The notes under the pieces were generated by a model. That model had not been told where the DNA came from, ran no database searches, and saw nothing but the letters and a program-made list of their open reading frames with translations. DNA of 13,269 nucleotides, from assembly GCA_033297205.1 (NCBI GenBank), contig MU859486.1, positions 1 to 13,269 on the forward strand, written 5' to 3'. This document shows, piece by piece, positions 8,020-13,269 of the stretch. The first letter of the stretch is position 1; each line of letters begins with the position of its first letter. A program made the position numbers and the translations under genes. Source of the stretch: Pseudoneurospora amorphoporcata (lineage: Eukaryota > Ascomycota > Sordariomycetes > Sordariales > Sordariaceae).

Positions 8020-8120
8020 AGGCGGTCTTCCAGTTCGTTATCTACTATTCTCGTCCCTTGTTCCACCATTACATTATCCCATAGGATCTCTTTATCACGG
8101 CATCATTACCTTCCAGAACA

Positions 8121-9357
8121 TCATGGAAGTTCAACCCTCGGGTGTTGCCCATATTCCACCTCTGCCCGCTGAACACCCAGTCCCTGGCGCTGCGGCGGGC
8201 GCCTCACATAATCTGTCCCGCTGAGTTCGCTCAGATGTTTTCCATGCAACTCTGCCACACCCTCTCCTCGATTATTACCCTCCGGCGTCGAACTGCTACC
8301 GACGGAACCCTTGCCTTTCTGTCGCTGTCTCCTCCAAAAGAAGAATCCCAACCCCAAGAGTGCAATAGCTCCGACGGCGACGCCGGCGCCGATTCCAGCT
8401 GATGCCGCACTGCTAAGCCCTTCTCCTTTCTTTGAACCTGTTTCTCCTGTGGCACCTGTGGGCTGCGGAGAACCTTCGCCTGTTGCGCTGGAAGGGGAGA
8501 AAACTATGCTCATCGTGGAAGCCGTTGACGCAGATGATTCTGCGGTTGGGGCCGAAGAAACCGCAGTTGTAGATGATGAAATGGCTGATAACGTCGACAA
8601 AGCCGTGTCTGACACCAATAGGGTTGTGGTTAAGCTGGGCGAAGTTGTCGAGCTAACCACATCACTGGTGGAGGGTTCTTTCGTTGTTGTTGTCGAAGTT
8701 GTTGAAGTCCAAGTGAATGTAGATGACGAGGTTTCCGTACTGGATGTTGCCGTGGGGACAGAGTCATAGGTCCCAATTCCGGTTATGATGGGATAATCCC
8801 CATTTGGTACCTCTCCTTCAATTCCATACGTCTTTCCGACGTAGCTTTTGTCGAGATTGAAACCAAGCTCGAACTTGTCGCTTTGAAGCTTATGATCCCC
8901 ATTGAGAATGAAGGCACAGGATGGGCCGCCTCTCTTTGATTGCATATCAGACAGCGAAGGAAGTTCAAAAGGAACCGTTCCGCTGTGCGAAGGTACATCT
9001 CCCTTTGAAGCCACTAGTGATAGTTCACCCTGTGTTAGCTTACGACCTTAAAGAAGCATCCAGATTGACGAAATACGCACCGGTTAGCGAGCTGTTATCA
9101 ATATCCGGATATGCATCGTGTTCGACGTCCCATTCACTCCTAGCTACGCATTTTAGGGTGAGACTCGGCCCAGAGATTGTGCTTATATACCTCACGAGCA
9201 AGGTGTCATGGTTGTAGTAGAGAGGAACAGCTCCCCTTCCATTGGGAAACTGGAACTGGTCAATGTTGATAAAGACGCCATGGTCCTGTCCTCTTCCATG
9301 GGTAACAAACGAGGCAAATAAGAAGCCAAGTTGGAGATGGGAACGCCGTTTGACCAT
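8121..9357 (-). CDS. Paralogue C: secreted single-pass membrane protein with Ser/Thr stalk, two exons, 389 aa
   Basis: Exon 1 is 9357-9081 (277 nt), the intron 9014-9080 (67 bp: GTGCGT, branch GCTAAC, CACTAG) and exon 2 9013-8121. I chose ATG 9357 because it opens a signal peptide (hydrophobic LGFLFASFV, about 10-18, cut near residues 20-23). Shared with B: HDTLLVRY (50-57), Cys 70, GTVPFELP (104-111), Cys 125, KTY...EGEVPNGDYPIITG (153-171) and GTYDS. A Ser/Thr-rich stalk of about 100 residues (roughly 177-285) follows, likely O-glycosylated. Then come a glycine-rich helix near 297-319, an RRQRQK stop-transfer and a tail with AELHGKHLSEL and the final VELP. B and C keep the same frame, intron site and motifs while differing widely elsewhere, which argues that both are or were functional. 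Ligand and role are unknown. Confidence 0.85.
9014..9080 (-). other. Intron of gene C
   Basis: Minus-strand donor CCG|GTGCGT, branch AAGCTAACAC, acceptor ATCACTAG|TGG. It has the same position and phase as in A and B. The donor is weaker than the GTATG donors of its relatives. Confidence 0.85.
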
Positions 9358-9578
9358 TATCGACGGCAAGGTTTTGTAATGTTTTGGGGGAGTGAGAAGA
9401 GGCACGAGTTTGTGAAGGCTCACAACTCATCGGACTTCAGGCAAGAACGCGGGAAAGGCTGATCAACCAAGAATCACCAAAGCCGGGAACTCACCGCAAC
9501 CACGCCAAAAAAAAAAAAAAAAAGACTGGAAGGATTCAATGCCTACAGAACCAGTCCGTGAACCACACAGGCTGCGCC

Positions 9579-9633
9579 AATAAAGACCGAACACGTTATG
9601 ATGGTATTCTGGTAACCGCGTGTTCGGTTTATT
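9579..9633. repeat. Inverted repeat around ACCGAACACG
   Basis: ACCGAACACG (9586-9595) faces CGTGTTCGGT (9619-9628), and AATAAA outside one arm faces TTTATT outside the other with a two-base offset. The stem would be about 15 bp around a 23-base centre. It could be a small foldback or a transcript 3' structure; neither is proved. Confidence 0.6.
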
Positions 9634-10142
9634 AATTTCATATCTTCGGTTCTCCACTTCAAATATCATCAAAGTCACATCCGAGTGGTGACATTTGAGG
9701 TCATCAGGCTTGAAGAATCAAGAGCGGTGGCAAGGGTGCACGCATTCATCACCGTGGCCACACCGTTACACTGTGCTGTTCGCACTAGTTCCTGGGTTCT
9801 GTCCACCCGAATATCCTCGAGCTATTTAAGACCTGCGTAGAACATGGAACACCCGTACAAACGAAGAGAAGCTTGAAACGTAAACGGGGGCAGACGGTTG
9901 AGAGAAGAAAGGTAGAACAAATGAACCGCTACAAGGGGGGACTTACACAGACGGGCTCACACCTCCGGCTTGGCAAAGCTTGCCCGGACTTGGCACAGTT
10001 GGCCAGCACCGACGGCGACATCAGCGGGCGGGACCAGTCAGGAGAGGGATCGCGTTTGTTTTAGTTGGAGCCAAGATATAAAGGTGAAGGGCATCTTCAA
10101 CAAGTCCGCCTGTTCGTCCAGCGATTGCGGACTCCGGGAACA

Positions 10143-10206
10143 GGACCGGGCCTTTGACGCGGCCCAAGTTAAGGGTCGGGCCGGGCCGGGCGGGGGCCGG
10201 ACCTCT
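10143..10206. repeat. GC-rich patch, copy 3
   Basis: A stretch of repeated GGGCC/GGGCCGG units ending GGCCGGACCTCTG. Read on the minus strand it starts CAGAGGTCCGGCCC, which resembles the CAG-type tips of hAT-like elements, but I do not find a matching opposite end. Relation to the patches at 4969 and 6918 is by composition and a few shared words only. Confidence 0.35.
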
Positions 10207-10556
10207 GTACACCCCGGTTTATCCGGCCTAACAACACCTCGTGGAAGGTAAATGAAGATGATATTGAAGACCGGCGACTTCATCCACCAGTATATCCTTC
10301 ATCCTCCATCCTTAGCACAAGGCACTGCAAGAGTCAGCATGCATCGTAAAACAACAATAAGATCTTCGGTTCAACACCCCTATCCAGTTTTCTATCGTGT
10401 TCACAAACACAGGATGAAATTGGCCTCAAAACTGACTTTATACTGAAGAGGATTCACCTGTTTATCGTTTCTCTCTGTCAAAGTGACAAACAGGGTAGCG
10501 AAATGACTATTATATCTCAACAATGACAATACGTGCGAAAAGACCCGGCTTTCAGG

Positions 10557-10564
10557 TATAAAAG
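10557..10564 (+). promoter_or_regulatory. TATA box of the 10731 gene
   Basis: TATAAAAG on the plus strand, 167 bp before ATG 10731. A start of transcription some 30 bp downstream would give a leader of about 140 bases, ordinary for filamentous fungi. The leader is rich in A and C and contains one earlier ATG at 10717 in another frame, close to the chosen start. Confidence 0.55.
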
Positions 10565-10730
10565 CTGCCCCCTTGGTATGACATCAATATGCTTGAAGGC
10601 CAAACACCACGGGCTTGAGTTGGCCAACAAACCAGCAACCAAACTACCGCTCAAAATCCCCGCTTGTTTCTTACTAACACCAAGAAACGAGCATCGCCAG
10701 CATCAACCAACCTACCATGCCCAACCCATC

Positions 10731-11627
10731 ATGCACCCCTCCGAACTCGTCGATCAAGGAGACCGCGCTCTCTTCACCTTCACCGAGCGCCCCCCTAACA
10801 GCACCAAGCAATTCCGCTGGTACTTCGGCATCTCCTACCACCGTTCCGACGGGCACACCCCCGCTCTCCACTACCCCTTTGACGACGATCACGAATGGAT
10901 CATCTACGAGTATATCCCCATAACTGACCACGCCTCTCCGTCCCAGTCCCAATCCCAACCCGCGCCCCCACCCACCTCCTTCGCCGTTTACCGCCCTACC
11001 AACGATTACCACCTCCAACACCGCCCTCTCTCCACTCTCAACGTCCTCCTACCGTGGTCCTCCAATCCACCGCCCCTGGGTGTCACGACCCAAATAATCC
11101 GTGACCAGTGGGAGGCTAGTTTTCACTTGCTTACTCGCCTCAAATTACCTACTCACCACGAAGAAGGCGATACGTGGCCAGCGTGGGAGTGGGTGAGAGA
11201 TGACATCATCAACGACTTCCTGACGGGGAGAAGCCTGGAGGCAGAGGACGGGCTAGTCCAGGACGGACAGGATTTCGTCAGTATTGTGCTGGCGGACATA
11301 CTGACAGACGAGGGCATTGTTAGCGAGGAGGAGTATCGTGAGTGGTGGGATAGTGTGCATCCGCATTGGAAGGGGTATATGGAGGTGGAGGGGTTTAAGG
11401 TTAGTGCGGGCTTGAGGGAGAGGGAGGGTCATGGAGGTGGAAGGAGGAGGCCAGAGCCGGAGGAGATGGTGAGCCCGTTGCCGATAATATTGCCGATCCC
11501 AACGGAAGACGTGGAAGTGGAAGGCAAAGGGCAGGAGGAAGGGGAGGTGGAGGAGGTCAGGGCTGTTATGGAAGTCGCGAACACTACCTATGAAGCAAAA
11601 AAAGGGAAAGGCGTAGACCAGGTCTGA
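10731..11627 (+). CDS. Unrecognised intron-less gene, 298 aa
   Basis: ATG 10731 to TGA 11625-11627. The frame is open further upstream to about 10533 but without ATG in that stretch except after poor, leader-like sequence, so I take 10731. Seen: an N-terminal globular half rich in aromatic residues (FRWYFGISYHRSD near 28-40; HEWIIYEYIPI near 54-64); a Ser/Gln/Pro spacer near 69-83; a second segment with WEASFHLL and DTWPAWEWV (127-155); an acidic stretch including EEEYREWWDSVHPHWKG (199-215); and a low-complexity Glu/Gly/Arg/Lys-rich tail from about 228. No signal peptide, membrane helix or known domain is seen. The sequence looks coding by length and by its clear TATA box. Function unknown; a lineage-restricted fungal protein is likely. 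Confidence 0.65.
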   Translation: MHPSELVDQGDRALFTFTERPPNSTKQFRWYFGISYHRSDGHTPALHYPFDDDHEWIIYEYIPITDHASPSQSQSQPAPPPTSFAVYRPTNDYHLQHRPLSTLNVLLPWSSNPPPLGVTTQIIRDQWEASFHLLTRLKLPTHHEEGDTWPAWEWVRDDIINDFLTGRSLEAEDGLVQDGQDFVSIVLADILTDEGIVSEEEYREWWDSVHPHWKGYMEVEGFKVSAGLREREGHGGGRRRPEPEEMVSPLPIILPIPTEDVEVEGKGQEEGEVEEVRAVMEVANTTYEAKKGKGVDQV

Positions 11628-11770
11628 CCGTCTCGTAAACCGTGGGAAGAACGTCCTGGGTCTCGTCTTATCATCGTCAGCAGGACTTGAAGGAGCGATC
11701 GGGAACCGCAACTTTTCAAGCGCTTGCAATGATAAAAAGGCGAAATCATTCAGTTCGCACTTCCGTACTA

Positions 11771-12082
11771 CCGTATCGACTTGGGGCATCCGGTTTTAGG
11801 TTCCAACGAAACCAGGCATAGTCTGCAAGCATACTGCAACATTCATGCCCACCAGAAATTGTATGTAAGACGGTGATTTTGAATGTCCCTACCTTCTAGC
11901 TCGCTGTCTTTATTAAGGGGAAAAGACATGGTATTAGAAGAATCGGATTTACAGCGCCCCGCGCTCTTTGGCTGTCTCCCCCACTATCTTTTGCGGGCAT
12001 AAAAAGTATATATTCGTGTAGTGCTTACAGATTCTGCCTGATTTCCTTGGAACCTAAAACCCGATGCCCCGAGTCGATACGG
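11771..12082. mobile_element. 312-bp MITE with about 60-bp inverted arms, flanked by TACTA
   Basis: The arms begin CCGTATCGACT at both ends and share GGTTTTAGGTTCCAA and CAGGCA further in, with scattered mismatches over about 60 bp. TACTA stands directly outside each end (11766-11770 and 12083-12087), so the target duplication is five bases, or TA alone with chance extension. The interior is AT-rich with no open frame. It differs in sequence from the MITE at 2055. It sits 143 bp past the stop of the 10731 gene and could supply part of its 3' end. Confidence 0.8.
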
Positions 12083-12646
12083 TACTAAGCGTTCTTGCCT
12101 CGCATGCCCTAACTGCAGGGAGAAAATGCCTGGGATGTGGGGGTTGGGATAAGGAAATTAGCGCTCGTAGCCCCAAGATTTTAGCGACCCATTAGCACTT
12201 TCAGCGTCCAAGTGGTGCCCTCACTGGATTCGAGCGTTCTGATTGGCCAAGATCCATTCGCAGAAGAGAGAAGAAACAAAACAGATCAGGTATACAGAGG
12301 ACACTCGTTGATTACATCTTCATAGTCTAGGAAAAAACAAAAACCTGTCGAGGTACCGTTGTGTTTGAGGCCTAAGCTTGGTCTATCGGTAGAATTTAAG
12401 CCATAACATAAAAGGTGAGAGTAATTACTGCTCACGATCTGACTACCCTTCACCGACTGCTAGCTAATCATGCTCAAACAAGGGAACATCATCCGGGTTT
12501 AGCATTCCACGCTCTTCAGGAAACTTCGCTACGGAATCAGAAAGCTAGAGCCATCCCAAAGGGTGCTTGTTTCCTTCAGACGATGATCCTAGCTCGCCTC
12601 GTCATGCTTCCTTACGCCTTACCAACCTCGTCCTTCCGTCTTTACC
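12083..12646. other. Non-coding stretch between second MITE and HET fragment
   Basis: About 560 bp without a recognised gene. It contains GATTGGCCAA near 12240, a CCAAT-type box when read on the minus strand. Open frames on the plus strand from 12415 are opposite to the HET-side fragment and lack any domain. Confidence 0.4.
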
Positions 12647-12877
12647 TCACCAGATGGCCACGGCTCCAAGAGCTACAATACCCGCGAGAGGGGCAGCAAC
12701 AAGGCTGGCAATCCATGCTCTGGGGGAGACAGATCCAGAGCCAGAGGTGTGGGTAGATCCGCCATCAGCGTCAGCGGGCATGACCATCGCATCGGCCTTT
12801 AATGCGCATCGGTGGAAGAATATCAGATTATTTGTCTCTGCCTTAACAGCTTTGGAACTTGGCCAAGGAGGATCCGG
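12647..12877 (-). pseudogene. 3' end of a GPI-anchored-type protein, fused behind the HET fragment
   Basis: The same frame as the HET fragment continues past its TAA for 76 codons to TGA 12647-12649. The last 40 residues have the form of a GPI-anchor signal: a small-residue segment (DADGGSTHTSGSGSVS), a short spacer with PRAW, then a hydrophobic tail (ASLVAAPLAGIVALGAVAIW) running to the stop. This is not expected at the end of HET proteins, which are cytoplasmic. Inferred: the 3' piece of a second host gene joined to the HET piece. Alternatively the hydrophobic end is chance or an intron separates the two parts. Confidence 0.4.
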
Positions 12878-13192
12878 TTACCAGAAGGCAGGTTTCACAA
12901 GACCGCTAAACACCAACGAGGCGGAACTCAACCCATCGAAGCTGTTTCCCCCAGGCTTAGGCTCTATGTGTAACTCCAGGACTTTGCCATAAACGAAGCA
13001 ATAGAGGTTTGTAGTGCATGACACGTCACCATCCACGGAAGCCCATGACCAGGATGGGCCACAGTAGACATCTTGGCCTTCAGTCTTGGTTTTACTTTCT
13101 TTGTTATGACGCCTTAGCCTCCAGTTTCGTCTATCCCAGAGAAGAGCCCTAGGCATGTCCTCCACCCACAGTCCGTGTGACAAGGGCTGTAT
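12878..13192 (-). pseudogene. HET-protein fragment abutting the right TIR
   Basis: A 104-codon minus-strand frame ending at TAA 12878-12880. It contains HGLWVEDMPRALLWDRR and GPSWSWASVDGDVSC, both typical of the region after the HET domain in ascomycete heterokaryon-incompatibility proteins, followed by an ELHIEP-type strand and a segment ending LVKPAFW. The HET domain itself and all sequence upstream are absent: the frame is cut by TGA at 13193-13195, inside the TIR. Known: intact HET proteins trigger cell death after fusion with a non-self strain. Inferred: a captured internal piece with no start and no likely function. Confidence 0.75.
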
Positions 13193-13269
13193 TCAGGGCT
13201 TGGAACAGTAGTTCAATTCAGCTAATAAACTACTTTGGTCTCGAAAGCCTTGTTGATCTTCTCAACCTC
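13174..13269 (-). repeat. Right terminal inverted repeat
   Basis: This is the inverted partner of bases 1-96, with the outer 74 bp identical and three A/T transversions further in. Its inner end runs straight into the HET-protein fragment: the open frame of that fragment begins at 13192, inside the repeat. The inner word GCCCTTGTCACACG is therefore shared between the HET frame and the left TIR. Confidence 0.95.

Larger units (their letters stand above)
6367..8120. promoter_or_regulatory. 1.75-kb spacer between paralogues B and C
   Basis: No convincing gene. Contents from left: ACCGTGGCC at 6706-6714 within a local GGCCACCGT duplication; a GC-rich palindrome at 6918-6966; TATATAAG on the plus strand at 7291-7298; T runs at 7444-7463 (20) and 7519-7551 (33); then a pyrimidine-rich tract like a fungal leader, followed by a 51-codon frame at 7864. 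The promoter of B must lie at the left edge on the minus strand. The plus-strand TATA followed by a leader but no long gene looks like an orphan promoter. Confidence 0.4.
9358..10730. promoter_or_regulatory. 1.37-kb spacer between gene C and the 10731 gene
   Basis: Divergent spacer with no supported gene. It contains an A run (9507-9523), an inverted repeat (9579-9633), ACCGTGGCC (9751-9759), a plus-strand TATTTAAG (9823-9830), a GC-rich patch (10143-10206) and a clear TATAAAAG (10557-10564) serving the plus-strand gene. Short plus-strand frames between 9870 and 10450 have no recognisable content. Confidence 0.45.
1..13269. mobile_element. Putative 13.3-kb TIR-bounded, cargo-carrying, non-autonomous DNA transposon
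   Basis: Seen: the two ends of the window are inverted copies of each other for 96 bp, and the inside holds a mosaic of intact genes, gene fragments and smaller transposons. No reading frame resembles a transposase, tyrosine recombinase, DNA polymerase or reverse transcriptase, except a 48-codon acidic remnant inside the nested MITE. Known: long TIRs around captured host genes are typical of Pack-MULE and other Pack-TIR elements, and a 5' GAG end is compatible with Mutator-like elements. Inferred: a non-autonomous element mobilised in trans. Superfamily is open, since target-site duplications fall outside the window. Alternative: two solo copies of one repeat in inverted orientation around ordinary genes. 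Confidence 0.6.

Noticed and set aside
8311..8769. 152-codon plus-strand frame opposite gene C.
   Set aside because: It is the complement of the Ser/Thr-rich stalk, giving a Val/Glu/Asp repeat pattern. The minus strand has the spliced, conserved gene.
10674..11021. Glycine/valine-rich minus-strand frame.
   Set aside because: Complement of the Pro/Thr/Ser-rich part of the 10731 gene; no start context or domain.
12415..12992. Two overlapping plus-strand frames near the right end.
   Set aside because: They run opposite the HET and GPI-like pieces, lack domains, and one lacks an ATG start.
1..13269. Starship, Polinton/Maverick or Helitron.
   Set aside because: No DUF3435 tyrosine recombinase at either edge, no protein-primed polymerase, integrase or capsid genes, and no Rep/helicase. 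Long matching TIRs also do not fit Starships or Helitrons.
1..13269. A ToxhAT copy carrying the wheat-necrosis effector.
   Set aside because: Only size and TIR length agree with what I recall. No frame here resembles a small secreted effector of that kind, and the cargo looks different. TIR sequence comparison is still worthwhile.
1..13269. tRNA, rRNA or CRISPR features.
   Set aside because: No cloverleaf, rRNA-like or regularly spaced repeat structure was seen on either strand.

Overview
The window reads as nuclear DNA of a filamentous ascomycete (Pezizomycotina, probably Sordariomycetes). The reasons are short introns of 63-90 bp with GTATG- or GTGCG-type donors and a GCTAAC branch point, a HET (heterokaryon incompatibility) fragment, a PAN/apple-domain fragment with a Ser/Thr-rich linker, and secreted single-pass membrane proteins of a typically fungal layout. 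No bacterial features are seen.

The most important structure is at the edges. The first 96 bases and the last 96 bases are inverted copies of each other: the outer 74 bp are identical and the next 22 bp differ at 3 positions. The window therefore looks like one complete 13.27-kb terminal-inverted-repeat (TIR) element, cut exactly at its ends. No transposase, recombinase or polymerase gene is visible, so it appears to be a non-autonomous, cargo-bearing DNA transposon of the 'Pack-TIR' kind. Its superfamily cannot be settled because target-site duplications lie outside the window.

Layout from left to right. 1-96: left TIR. 719-1654 (+): terpene-cyclase-like domain with DADTTS and a QW-like motif, apparently lacking the HAD half usual in its relatives. 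1650-2723 (+): C-terminal part of an apple-domain gene, broken by a 616-bp MITE (2055-2670) flanked by TA. About 2.7-3.6 kb: no recognised gene. 3650-9357 (-): three paralogous genes in a head-to-tail array. Paralogue A (3650-4848) is a pseudogene; B (5425-6366) and C (8121-9357) are intact two-exon genes for a signal peptide, a conserved ectodomain, one membrane helix and a cytoplasmic tail ending in ELP. Gaps between them hold GC-rich palindromic patches, TATA-like boxes, poly-T runs and a shared ACCGTGGCC word. 10731-11627 (+): an unrecognised 298-residue gene with a TATA box. 11771-12082: a second, 312-bp MITE. 12647-13192 (-): a HET-protein fragment butted against the right TIR and followed in the same frame by what looks like the GPI-signal end of another protein. 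13174-13269: right TIR.

The genes do not form an obvious pathway. The pattern is a mosaic: broken host-gene pieces packed at both ends, an intact membrane-protein family in the middle, and smaller transposons nested inside. If anything in the cargo is under selection it is most likely genes B and C, and perhaps the unrecognised gene at 10731.
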